64,000 nucleotides of DNA from Cyathus striatus (taxonomy: Eukaryota > Basidiomycota > Agaricomycetes > Agaricales > Nidulariaceae): assembly GCA_025738555.1 (NCBI GenBank), contig JAOVFP010000021.1, forward strand, positions 1,364,001 through 1,428,000. The letters are read 5' to 3'. The first letter of the stretch is position 1, and every line of letters begins with the position of its first letter. A program made the position numbers and the translations under genes. Positions 34,184-44,906 of the stretch are shown here, in pieces. The notes beneath the pieces were generated by a model. That model saw only the letters and a program-made list of their open reading frames with translations. It did not search any database and was not told where the DNA came from.

Positions 34184-34964
34184 ATGTCGTCTATTATTAC
34201 TGAACCCTCTCCTATGGCTGCCAGCGCCCTCAATTTAGAGCGCCCAGCACTCTTGGCTTATGCGCACTATCCACGGCATGATCCAAATGCTGGTCGCTTT
34301 GCAACTTTCAAGGACCTGGAGAAGCTGGTATGTAAAACATCGAGTTACTTTTAAACAATGGTTTACTTTTGGCAATCTCATATAGAAGGAGGAGCATGAG
34401 CGTATGGCGCTCGAAAACCCTACATGGCAGGCCAATGCATACCAGGTAAACGCTTTTACTGTTACAAGAACATATACATAGATATATTAAAGAATGCTTT
34501 CTATTATGATAGGACGCTACGCAGACCACCAGTAGCATCACGGTTAGCACCCCAGTCCATGCTCAGCAGCAGACGGATACTAGCCAAACTGTGGAAGAAC
34601 CTAAGCCTCGTGTTACTTTCCTCTCGTCCGTTAGGGTATGCATAAATCTACAACGTCCCCGAGTCACAATGAGCACTAACTCTAGACGAGCAGAACAGTT
34701 TGAAAACCGTTATTGACAAATTGACGGTGGCAAAAGCAAAAGAGGTAAGCCCTTCCGCCATCGCAGTAATGTATACATGTGTAAATTCCCAACAACAGGC
34801 AGATACCAGCCAAGCTGTGGATGCGCCTGCTGCACCTCGTGTTACTTTCCTGTCGTCCACTCGGGTGCGCTTAATTCTACAACGCCCTCAAGTCACAGCA
34901 TGCGCTAACTCTAGATGAGCAGAACAGTCTGAAGGTCATCATCGGCAAATTGAAGAAGCACTGA
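34184..34964 (+). CDS. Gene E, intact U2 copy (novel six-exon protein)
   Basis: Exons 34184-34327, 34386-34445, 34513-34635, 34694-34744, 34799-34864 and 34923-34964 encode 161 residues without interruption. All introns are GT-AG, about 50-67 nt. The protein begins MSSIITEPSPMAAS, has a conserved YAHYPRHDPNAGRF.TFKDLEKL segment, and ends with two related modules. The first is TDTSQTVE.PKPRVTFLSS plus NSLKTVIDKLTVAKAKE; the second is ADTSQAVDAPAAPRVTFLSS plus NSLKVIIGKLKK. Introns 3 and 5 are themselves similar, so an exon-intron-exon block was duplicated. No signal peptide or membrane segment. The short NSLK..I.KL helices could pair. Not recognised as any known family. The gene sits at the end of each tandem unit, and the next unit begins inside its stop codon. 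Confidence 0.7.
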
Positions 34965-35779
34965 TCAAGCTAATTCAGACTGCCGCGGAATTGGCAGCCC
35001 CCCCCCCTTTGAAAGTTGTTCATGTTTTGTTTTCCTCTGCTTAACTATTATCTTCTGTAGTCACATTGGCTCGGTTGTCGCAGGCCACATGGCTACCTCC
35101 AATAGATAAGCGTACAGAGGACTATCCGTGATGTCTATTATTGTCAGATCTGCCGGTATCCCCTTCGATCTCGGGATACGGATACAAGGCTAAGCAACGT
35201 TGTAAGATTGGCGAGCACAATCTCTTCGCTCCCACAGCTCCCCACTCCTGAGGCCTGAGATCCGAGTTTCTAGGATCTCCGAGGAACCGACACAATGTTG
35301 ATTCTTGAATTGCATTTGATGGAACATGCTGGTGTAGGCGTTGAAGCCTGAGGACACATCAAGGACACAAGGACACACAAGAGAAGAGCTCACTCACAGA
35401 GTCCCTCTCCATTTCCACGGACGTCTACACGCGTCCACTGGCGTCCACAAAGAGCGCACGACTTTAATTAACGATCATGAGACTGCAAGTCAATGCGAGT
35501 CCATGCGGGACTATTGAAAACTTCGGCAATGATGATCTACCTATGTTCTTGCCAAATTTGTTTCATCCGAATCGTGTCATAGCTTCTAATTCCACCGCAA
35601 TAATCGCTGTCGGTCGAGGATGTGTGAGATTTGATTTTTGGGGGAATATCTATTATTTATGTTCGTGTGTACCCCATCAAGTTGGATGTTCATTTTCGAA
35701 GCACTGCCAGATGCATATAATGTACTTATAGCAAGTAAAACAGGTACAGCGATGGCTTCTCTGCATTATCAAAGATAGT

Positions 35780-36180
35780 GGATGCCTTTCCGTAGGAATC
35801 TATTACGAATAGATTCGAATATTTCATAGATCGGAGTTTCAAAATCTATGTCTATTTCGTTGCATATTCCCGTAGCCAATTCTATTATCAACAGATAAAT
35901 AGCAACTGTGCCGTAAGCCCGACATCATCTCACCTATAATAGGAAGTCCAAGTCTCCAAGAATGTGTAATCGTCCTAAGCGAGCCTTAGCGAGGTTTATT
36001 CAAGACTTTAAAAATCTGGCGAGGGATCCTGAGGCCTCTCCAGACTTCAAAATCTATGAAAGTCTGTAAAGGCCCCACCTAAGCTACGCGATGATAAGCG
36101 AAAATCGGCATCTCAGCAAACAGCAATCTATTCGAATCTATTCAAAAAAGACATGAATAGATTCCTACAGAAAGGCATCC
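35780..36180. mobile_element. Diverged T1-like TIR element, candidate TSD AGT
   Basis: The left end starts GGATGCCTTTCCGTAGGAAT; the right end on the minus strand starts GGATGCCTTTCTGTAGGAAT and both continue into CTATT. AGT flanks both sides (35777-35779 and 36181-36183). Other F blocks at 3075-3090 and 46480-46495 lack it. The termini resemble the T1 ends at 626 and 1397 (GGATG, CTT, CCG in the same places), and the element shares the motif AATCTGGCGAG with the one at 1404-1758. Length is 401 bp and it is non-coding. Confidence 0.7.
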
Positions 36181-36556
36181 AGTCGTCCAGATTAATGTGA
36201 ATCTGGATTGCTGCGCCGGCTATGTTAGATGGCAACGGTGGACGTGAACTCCTTCGACGAGTACCGTACAAGCACCATTCCACACTATCTCCATTAACTC
36301 CAACCGAAAATAAAAGTAAAGAAACCCCAAAGCGACATAGGGGTGAAGATTGGCGAAGAGCGTGAAACTTCAATATTTCAATGTTCAATGACAGCATTGA
36401 AAATGACGGAGTAGCTGAGCGTGCCTTGAGCGCATCAATATCCTGATTCGAAGTCACACGCTTGATACTTCTGTCACGCATAAGGAAATTTCCTATTGGC
36501 TGGAAGGTTTTATAATAAACGTACAGTTCGCATTCCGAAATGGGACGGAAGATCAT
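36128..36556 (-). other. Hypothetical minus-strand frame at the U3 F-block edge
   Basis: 142-codon open frame crossing the end of the T1-like element and the F/unique boundary at about 36320. Since it spans three unrelated sequences it is probably accidental. The part 36340-36556 is unique to U3 and holds nothing I recognise. Confidence 0.15.
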
Positions 36557-36623
36557 GCCTGCTTCTCTAACCTAATCTAATAAGACCCACCAACTGTTCC
36601 CTCCTCATCTTAATATGTACTCC

Positions 36624-36772
36624 TCGCACTACGCTGTTCACGGAGTGGGATAACGGCAGGCGTTTGCACGGCACCTTAAACTTCTTTTTCTATTGATCTT
36701 CTTGACCTCAAGCTAACCTTTTTCTCCCTCAGACGCAGCAATCTATCTATAGCCAAAGATACAGTTTCTTAC
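36624..36772 (+). pseudogene. Inverted fragment of gene G (intron plus exon B start)
   Basis: The plus strand here equals the minus strand of 47630-47775 and 61780-61910: gttcacggagtgggataac, a CTAACCTTTTTCTCCCTCAG acceptor and the first codons ACGCAGCAATCTATC of exon B, stopping at about 36772. It therefore runs opposite to the other G copies and lies about 40 bp upstream of the ATG at 36811. Confidence 0.65.
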
Positions 36773-36810
36773 TTTACATACAGCATTCTAGGCCCAACAG
36801 AGACCCAAGA

Positions 36811-38114
36811 ATGTCGTTATCCACACCCCCTCCCCTTCGTATAGAAATCAATGCCTTGTTCCAGCGCTATTCTGGCTTCGGAAGAACTAGAACCACCATA
36901 GGCATAGCACCATTCCCTGGAACCGACACCAGTACAGCCCCACCTCCCTCACTCGTACTCGTACAAAAATCAACATACACACGGTTTCTGGCAGTGCTCG
37001 CACTTCCACTCTCATTTTCCCTCTTTGAACAAGATAGTCAGATCGTCTTAAAATTATTCCAGACCTGCCAGATGGACGTAAGGGACCTCTGAGCCTCTCT
37101 GAAGTCGTGCGTGATTCCCTGTTACTTAATCACCGACGACATATGTCGCTGCTCTCTTTTCCTCCTTAGGACATTGGCGTCGATACCACTAGTACATCTT
37201 CTACTGAGAAGGGCCGTGGAGTCATTGCAATGTTGCAAGGGCATGGGCACGTTCTGGATCCTAATTGGTTCTTGGCTGCCCCTCAGCCATTGAACACGAC
37301 GTCCTGTCGGACAGTCTTCTCGAGATGTATTGATGTAAATCAGCTTGTTGTCCTCCCCAATCGAAGCATGGAAGAACGTACGACTTCAAGGACGCCTCGT
37401 TTTTCTCCTTCCTATAGCTACTTCCTTCAACTCGTCTTTCACATCCCTCATCTGCCGTGATTGCTCCGTACAATAAAGCGCGCGTTCCACATACGAAACG
37501 TGAAAGACGAACCGTCCTCATCAGTGAAAATAACACCCTCCCCAGTGGACATTCTATCGAACTTGGAAAAAAATGTGGTCATCAGCGGGTTTGGTGAGTC
37601 AAAAATTGGAATCTCATCATTGGTTGAAGTATCTCACTTTTACCTAGACAAAATTCTCATCAACCCAGCAATATACCTCCCTATCCTCGAAGGACATTCA
37701 CCAACAAAAACTGACTATCTACCCTCAACAATAATATGCACTCACGTACCGAGTCTCACAGACCCACATGGTATCACGCAATGCATCCTCCCATTAGATC
37801 TCAAATCACATATCTTATCCATTCTAGATTTTCCACTTGCACCACCAAATCCATCTCAGCAAGAAGTCTACTGCATTGCTCCAACACAGTCGAAAGGACT
37901 AGGTCTATTCGCTACGAGTACTATCGAAATAAGCCAACTTATTCTCGCTGAAAGGCCATTACTCTCACTCATCATCCCTTGCGATACCGCTTTCAATGTA
38001 TCTGATATCCAGGTCTATGGTGTGTTTGTTCTTTTTCTTATGGACACAGCTGAAGTTGATGCTCAATCATGTAATAGCCTTTCTATTTGCACAAATCTAC
38101 GAAGTGGACTGTAG
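36811..38114 (+). pseudogene. SET-domain protein, truncated within the SET domain
   Basis: The best part is 37461-38020. A long N-terminal region containing STIICTHVPSLTDPHGITQC is followed by EVYCIAPTQSKGLGLFAT and TIEISQLILAERPLL, the N-terminal β-strands of a SET domain (GLGLFA, then E/G..I..E.P). SET proteins transfer methyl groups to lysines. The catalytic part (NH..PN and the GEE/Y region) is not found: the frame ends at 38114, and 38120-38990 shows no continuation. An earlier frame (36811-37092) and a segment around 37170-37440 may be 5' exons, but no joined model stays open. A short intron at about 38011-38050 is possible. Confidence 0.6.
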
Positions 38115-38995
38115 TCACCACATCAAGCCCTCAAACTCACCCTCAAAATAAAATAAAATAACCTCTTAAGCAGTAAATGTTGCACACTCGCACAGTAATT
38201 GTCCTTTTAACCACATGGTGTTCGCCAACATAACCCAGTCGTGTTGCCTTCGACCTGTATCAAATGTAAATTCCTTACGAATTCCATTGTTCTCCGAGTC
38301 TATGTGATACCTTTACATTTCTCAGGCTCACGTAGGCTTGGTGTTCCTTCACATTTAAAAGCCATACATGCTCCTGCTTTAAAATGTCCAACATGTACAT
38401 ATTCCTCTTGGTCACGTTTGCTTGTGGTGACAAATGTACTCTGACTATACCTAGCATGGGTAATATGTATGACGAGGATAGTTCAAATCGGTCCCTTCAC
38501 GTTCTCCCTCAGCCACCTATCAAGCATATGACAAAATACACCTCATCTGCCATGATTATCACTGCAAGACACCCCATGAGTCTGTCCAGACCCTGACCAA
38601 GTATGCACATTTGTATTAGCGATAAAAACCGAGACGATACCACTTGCTCCACCAGTCCACCGGATTCTCATTTTTTTGCTATTGTTACCATCTGCATTTT
38701 CTGAGCATTCTTCGAGATGCTTATCTAGATATGCCACTTATTTTAGTGCTCAGTCCTGCTGCTTCCTGCATATGCCACATCTACCTCCCTCCCGCCGATA
38801 TAATCATATACTCTGAAGGATCGTTGTCCAAGGCTATCGTCTTGCATGTGCATTTTATATGGTAGGTATAAGTATACATATAAATCACTGCTATGATGTG
38901 TACAAGCCAGTGACAGCCCGCAGTCAATGTATAGCACGTACCTTGTAACCAAACAAATGAGATAAATTGAGCATGCTAGAGATTCTGGGACTCAT
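38115..38995. other. Tail of the SET-containing insert, no gene supported
   Basis: Unique to U3. Small frames (38241-38444, 38384-38596, 38644-38865) show cysteine- or hydrophobic-rich stretches but no recognisable motif. Unit similarity resumes at about 39000 with H (compare 48050-48320). Confidence 0.35.
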
Positions 38996-39299
38996 ACGTG
39001 AGTTCACATTACAGAAAAGGAATAAATTGAAAGTAAGAAAGGACAGCTGTTAAGGACATCTGTATGGTAAACAGGAAAGCTGTTGAGTTGAAGGTGATGT
39101 ACACCAAAGTGATGTGCTGGGCAGAAACTAGCACACATGTGATCAATGACCTCCATCTCCACAGCTTCCATCCATTCAACAAGCCTCACCAATCGCATCC
39201 AGAATCAAGCCATGTTCGCCACCACAGACAACACCCATATCCGGCGATAAAGCCACACAATTTATTTGGTAGGCTGTAAGGCAAAACCTAGCCAGTATG

Positions 39300-39400
39300 A
39301 CGCAAGATTGTGCTGACCTACATTCTCGGTGTTTGCTCTAGGTTCGGCCATGCTATGGGGTTGCGGGACATGGATGACATCGATTGAAGCACTTTTAAAA
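39300..39400 (-). pseudogene. Scrap of gene X (first copy) in U3
   Basis: About 90 bp matching 53990-54065: the minus strand encodes the ANTEN-type segment of gene X. It sits directly between H and the R' block, so L, satellite, J and most of X were lost by one or more deletions. Confidence 0.5.
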
Positions 39401-40159
39401 TTGCAGAAGTTCGGTGCATGATTTGAACCCAGACCGAGAACTAAACTTCTGTGAACCTAGCATAAGAGGAAGTACATAGAAGGAATTTCCCATCTAGGAA
39501 TTTACGCCATAAACTGGGTTTTACAGTAGCCACGACTCATCATCAAAGTTTTAACAGCATATCTGAACCTGGACGTAACTTCGTGCTAAATGGGACTGTC
39601 GATCCCAAGTCGATCCTCTGGGAAGGATGCAAGGCCCTGCAATATTTTGTCTCGCATATTTCCGCTGAAGTATCCACTTCCTGAACGTGTCTATTCATTT
39701 TGTTTTTTAGAGTTCACCTGTGTGACCTAAGTAAAACGGTAAACCCGAGACGCAGACGCACCAAATCACCCAAATGGATGCCTCGTGTACCGGCCTCCTG
39801 ATCCTCGTTGCCTTCAAGTTCCATCCAAATACCGCCGGTGAAAAGGCCAAACAAGCAGTTTACAGCCTTTTACAGCTTTCAAAGTACATTAGTAATTGGT
39901 AACTTAATGTAGAGATACTATGTATGTTGGGCCGGTTATTCAATCATCATTGTGGATATATATGCCTTTATTAGCCTGCATATCGATTTTAAAAGGGGTA
40001 AGTAATGTCATATCTGATACAGTCCGACTATTTGAATTTCCTCCGCATCCTTTACGTCCGAGAAGCGATTATTCAGGCAAGAATAAATCGAAGGTTCAGT
40101 TACAAAGCCCGCGAAACATTACCTGGTGGATATGTAGACATGTGATTATCACAACACTT

Positions 40160-40624
40160 CCCTTCTGGCGTTCCAAAGCTTCTTACCCCCGCATATGGCG
40201 GAAACCGTACAGTCCCCCGAGTTTCAAAAACAGGACTGAGCTATGTTATCCACTCGCCGTGGATGTCAATTGTATGGGTGACTTTATGCGCACTCGAATC
40301 CGACATGTTCGTATATAGCTATGTGATTAACGACAACGTTTGCCTTCTGCTCAACTTTTGCTACAGGGAGAACGCCTACGACCTGCCTTTAAGCGCTTAG
40401 AGTTCTTAGATGACCTAAGCGCTGATATGATCCAGGACGATCCAAAGAGGAGACCCCCAATGGATGAATTGATGGAACGATTTTTGCAAATAATCAAACA
40501 TCTCAGTACCAGGTGGAGGTTAATGTCTAGAGATTCTACTGTCGAGGAAACTGAAGCCAACAAAATAATCAAGAATATACAATATTGGATTGGTCAGGCT
40601 CTAGACTTAGGGGACTGTGTCTAA
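40160..40624 (+). pseudogene. Protein kinase C-lobe tail, U3
   Basis: First exon piece to 40306 (TVQSPEF, then FAVDVN.MGDFMRT). The intron has a GTTCGT donor and TGCTACAG acceptor; the second exon is 40367-40624, with LRPAFKRLEFLDDL and IQDDPKRRPPMDELMERF..I, ending STRWRLMSR. The exon 1 end has CAT where the other copies have CAG. The pattern is the C-terminal lobe of Agaricomycete kinases; the N-lobe and catalytic residues are absent. Confidence 0.6.
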
Positions 40625-41132
40625 GAGTTTCTCTTTAGCTCTCTGGCCCTCGGGCTGGCATACAAACCACCATACATACATCTTAACTCTGTTAAATAAT
40701 TATCTCCACTCTTCATCATATTCCCTATCCCCCCATGGATATCCACTATCTTTTCCTACGAAATATTTGCTAGCACGAAAGCGCTAAGATCACAGCCCGA
40801 AATATTTGGAAGTTCGTGACGTCTCAGGTCCCGGACCTGATAATTGTACGTAGGGATGGGATCTCCGAGACCTCGTGGGGTTGGCGGTGCAACAATTTGC
40901 GAATGCGACTAATAAAAACTATTCACATGTTGATGATTATGTTGTATTTGCTTGAGAAAACCGTCTATCTCCACTGACCACTTGAAGTTACGAAGGTCCC
41001 GGCTAATTCACCTCGAGGTGTTGTCATGGGCAACTGCTTTGTAGATGATATGCTCTATTTTACTATGCTACTAATGTACGACTCAGTTGGGTGCGAAGCA
41101 ATTATCGAGCGGGAGGCAAAATAACGAATGAA

Positions 41133-42060
41133 TTAAACAATTACAGCTAACTGCTCAACAATTTGTTCCATATTCGTGTGAATATTCAAAATTTCGTCCA
41201 AGCACTGAATAACGACGCCCCACACGTCGTGCGGCATATGCGCAGGCCTTATGAGAGGGCAGAGGGGGCCCAAAGAGGTCACGAGCTCAGAGCCAGTAAA
41301 AAGCTGTAAAGGTCCGATATGATATTTAGCACAGCCTATAACGGAACGACTAGAATAGCAACTCACGCTAATGATCGTCTTCCCCCATGCGTGTACATCC
41401 ATTGCCACAGAAGGGACAATGGGATCCATCATAAGCTCCGCCCTAGCTTTGTAGTTGTGAGAAGGAGTTAAGGAAATGTAGTCCAGTTCCTTTTGCGCCA
41501 GTCCATAGAGGCCCACGTCCAGCAGCGTGATGCAATCGGCGTGGAGAAGAAATGTTCTCTGATAAAACGCGCAGGTTAAGCGCATTCAAGATCTAAAGAA
41601 ATATACCACCCACTGGTCCTACATTGCCATGGACTACGCCAATTGAGTGAGCAAAGCGGAGTGCCTCGGCAGATCTCAACGTCTTTTATGGATGGTTGAG
41701 ATGGGCATGCCATGAGCAATAGCGACGTGCTTACGATCAGTCGAAGCCTAGCAACGTCCAATCCCCTCGCAAACCGAATCATATTGCCTGCGGGATGGCG
41801 AAGATACTTGAAGTCAGCCTTATGAGGGTGTATTATAGGCGGAATTCCGCCAAATAATGCCTGCTCCAAATCGAATACAGGTCTGTTGCTGGTGGTAGCA
41901 TTGGGTTGAACCTGTAACGTGATCAGCTGAAATAACGAAGATGGTATTTGGTGAACAAACCTCCTGGGAGTTGTGAGAGAGAAATCTGCGAATGCTGAAG
42001 CACATAAAGGAAGGAGGAGGAGGGGGATGTGTAATGTTGAGAAAGTAAGTTGATGCATAG
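41133..42060 (-). pseudogene. Pseudokinase-like gene, U3, N-terminus lost
   Basis: Exons on the minus strand: to about 41761 (LEQALFGG, HPHKADFKYLRHP, RGLDVARLRLI), then the catalytic-loop exon ending 41614 (SAEALRFAHSIGVVHGNVGP), 41558-41367 (FLLHAD, LLDVGLYGLA, LTPSHNYKARAELMMDP, VAMDVHAWGKTIIS) and 41303-41133 (PLIRPAHMPHDVWG..IQCLDE). These align with the kinase catalytic loop, DFG, APE and C-lobe. HRD Asp is Asn, the loop Lys is Gly, the loop Asn is Thr; DFG is DVG. Catalysis is therefore unlikely. Similarity to the other copies ends at about 42060, removing the 5' exons. Confidence 0.65.
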
Positions 42061-42061
42061 T

Positions 42062-42300
42062 GAGCACACCGTGATAACTTACAAATACATCCATTCCCTT
42101 ACAATATTTACTTTAGCATGCTATTATTAGTATCAAGTATGTAAGAACTTTGCATTTTGTACTTTGATTACAATCTCGCTTGGCTTTACCACATTGATAA
42201 CAGTTTAATTATCTGAGTATTTGTCTGAGACCTCCAAATAATACAACACAACTTGTTTGTACAATGTTTGGTGATGTCAGGGGGGGGAGAGTAAGGGAAC
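42062..42300. other. AT-rich insert replacing block O in U3
   Basis: Unit sequence is lost between the 5' half of the minus-strand kinase gene and block P. About 240 bp of AT-rich DNA, ending in a short G run, holds no frame and no clear terminal repeats. Confidence 0.45.
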
Positions 42301-42869
42301 TTGCTTCAGTACCAACAGCACGCGCGTCCGCGTCACACGTGTTGCAGGGCTTCAGCCAGATCCCCACCAAGATTCCAAAAACGTCTTATTGGGAAGTCCA
42401 AAGTTCAAACCCTATCATTAAACCCTAACATGCTCTATCGCTCGACCTGGCGGCCATTACCTCTGCTACGAGCGTTATATCGCCTACTTTCCTGACATGA
42501 ACCGGTCGCAAAACGAAGAAGAGAAGGATGGCGTGGGCAGAGATGAAGGAAAACGACAATGTTAGCCAAATAGTTCTTGATTTCCTATCAGCATTTTATA
42601 TCCCGAACGATCCTGTTCGTCGCTGCTCCAGAACCGCTCAACAGCTGTCCTTTTTGTACTATAGTGCTCTTTAGTATGAGGTATGATTTTCTTTTGCTAT
42701 ACTAAACCTCACATATCGCTGATAAGAACCCTTAGATGTTGACTGAACTTGAGGAGTTGGGATCCTTGACCACATACGTCTTGCACATTCTCCTTTCTCG
42801 CATACATTCGTTGTGAAGACAGATCATCCTCTTACTTAGCATTCAGTCCATGCGGTCTTCACCCTAGCC

Positions 42870-43640
42870 TCAGCAGACATACGGCGGTGCCAGCACTTCT
42901 TTTCCGTATCTTTTCGCTTGCAGTCTTCTTGGGCTCTTGAATTCAGACATTCTCCTATCACGTATCAGTGTTGGGTTCACGGTAGTAGTCGGACAGAAGA
43001 TCTTCCGACTCAACATCTTCTCTCTAGTGTCATTGGCAGTTAGTCTATCGTCAGGGGCGACTCTAGATTCAGCAATGTACAAGAAGTGTGGAACGCCAAT
43101 CTCGACGCCGATATCTCGCAAATTGGCAGTCGAATGTTCAGGAGTGCTGTTGAGAGCGTGTGCTGCATTACCCGCATCCTAGCACGCTCATGGCTCAAAA
43201 CATTCGTGGTATTGTCTTCCACCGCGGGACTGTGTTGACTCGCGTTCTCAGTGTTTGCTCCAGGTTCGGCCGTGTTACAGGATTGCGGGACGCGGGTGGT
43301 ATCGTTGATTGATGAGTCCACGTTTTCTTCCTCACTTACCGGGGGGGAGGGGGTATTGATGACTTTCGTGTGCGGAAACTTGGCGGTCACCTTGTGCGAA
43401 GAATTAACTTACGTCTTGGCGCTGAAGAGCCCAATGGTGCTTGTGCTTGCATGATGGGAGTACGTATGGGCCTGTGTTGGTGCGACTTGAGGTTGGTAGT
43501 GCCAAAAATGGCGAAAGGGATAGCTGGGGATAACGCGGTTGGTGTTCTTGTAGAATGGTGTGTGATTGGGAGTTGACGCTACTTCTAGAGAAAGAAACTT
43601 GTTACAATAATTGTATGGCCATGTTCACGCGGGAAGGTTG
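42870..43640 (-). pseudogene. Gene X, second copy, fullest version (U3)
   Basis: On the minus strand, an acceptor TTCTTTCTCTAG (about 43600-43589), then a His/Ser/Thr-rich part, HTKVINTPSPP, SEEENVDSSINDTT, CNTAEPGANTENASQHS and VEDNTTNV. In a second frame follow TANLRDIGVEIGVPHFLYI and RVAPDDRLTANDTREK, and a Lys/Arg-rich end. The first half looks disordered and acidic; GVPHFLYI is the only ordered-looking element. The membrane segments of the U1 first copy (9415-9597) are not found here. A frame change between the halves needs an intron I cannot place, or is a lesion. Confidence 0.45.
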
Positions 43641-43749
43641 GACGACGGGCGAGCAGCGAGCATACGAGGGTTGTTGTTGTTCCAGTGGAAAGTTATATGT
43701 ATGTGGTGTCTCTATCCATTGCAATGAATATACTAACAATCTTGATTCT

Positions 43750-43985
43750 GTGTAGCGACGTCTGAAGAGGAAAGACCAGACGACGAAGATGTCATGCAGG
43801 AGGATGACGACTCTCAAGGACCATCAGGAAACAAAAGCCGAGAATTATGGAAGTCACTCGCGTTGCACTGTTCATCTACACTCCGCTATCTATCCATACC
43901 TAACATTCTCGCAGCCCACTCTCCCAGAACACGAACACATCCTTTATGCAGGCTTCAACGTGTGGCCACCTCCTCGCTAGTTACA
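43750..43985 (+). pseudogene. Acidic exon, U3
   Basis: After a CTAACAAT...TGTGTAG acceptor, one frame reads ERPDDEDVMQEDDDSQGPSG and NKSRELWKSL with no stop; a basic frame (SCRRMTTLKDHQ) is open too. The GTATGT donor present in U1 (17150) is deleted here, so the next exon would be out of frame. See 16858-17305. Confidence 0.35.
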
Positions 43986-44783
43986 GTGCGACGTCGCCAC
44001 CACTTGCCAGCTTAGGAGAACCAATGGCGATTTCGTGGTTTATCAATAGCAGTACGAATATGTTTGACGGAACAGAATCAACTGAGAAGTAAACGTCGCA
44101 TGCGACTCCATCATTTTCCCAAACCTTCTCTGAGTTTATTCGGAGTGAAGAGAAACGGCCGACGGCCGTCGAAGCTAGCCCAGAGGAGTGACATGAGAGA
44201 AAGTGGAGGGAATGCCTGGGAATTTGCGCCATAAGCTGGGTTCTATGGTAGCCACGACTCATCATCGAAAGTTTAACAGCATATCTGAACGTAATTTCAA
44301 CAAAATTTGTGCTAAATGGGACTGTCGATCCTCTCTCCTGAGTTTGAGACCCTCTGGGGACGGCGTTTCCCTCCGTCGATATATATAGAAACACGTCATT
44401 TATGCAGAAAGGCACAGAATGGCTTGTGCGAGGCGATAGATATCTCGCCATCGAAGTTTCTAGAACTTACGCGGGAACAACAGTAAGACTAATACAGGGT
44501 CCTGCAATATCTTGTCTCGCATACTTCCGCTAAAATATCCACTTCCTGAACGTGTCCACCTGTGCGACCTAAAATTCAGTATGTAGATGGATGAGGTAAC
44601 CTAAATGAATGCCTCGTGTACCGGCCTTATCCTCGTTGCCTTCCACCCAAATACCGGCGATGAAACGGTCAGCTAAGCGGTTTACAGCACATTCGTAATT
44701 AGTAAGTAGAGCCTATGCTACATATGTTGGGTCGGACATTCAGTCGTCATTGTGGTTGTATTTATTAGCCATCAACTCGATGG

Positions 44784-44790
44784 TATAAAA
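44784..44790 (+). promoter_or_regulatory. TATA box of gene E, U3
   Basis: TATAAAA, 117 bp upstream of the ATG at 44907, identical to the U2 copy and embedded in the conserved promoter segment beginning attagccatcaactcg. Confidence 0.55.
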
Positions 44791-44906
44791 TCCTCGGCAT
44801 TTCCTTGATCTACCATCTCCATTCCATATTTCTGTACCTCATACGCTTACTAGCTCAAGTCACTCTTTTAAAGTCTTGCCTTACAGCTTTGCGACCTCAT
44901 AGGGTT

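Larger units (their letters stand above)
18925..34963. repeat. Tandem unit U2, middle replaced by unrelated DNA
   Basis: Second copy. The F block (with a DNA element at 19025-20027), a G remnant, the satellite and the start of the J segment are unit-like up to about 22510. Similarity then stops. It resumes at about 33265 with the R block (compare 33270-33420 with 17300-17440 and 44010-44150) and gene E. The L, X, kinase, O, P and Q blocks are missing and 22530-33260 is unrelated to any other copy here. Confidence 0.75.

Noticed and set aside
43981..44451. 156-codon minus-strand frame across the R block of U3
   Set aside because: The other copies have stops in this frame, and the plus strand carries the conserved R1/R2 segments, so it is taken as a shadow.
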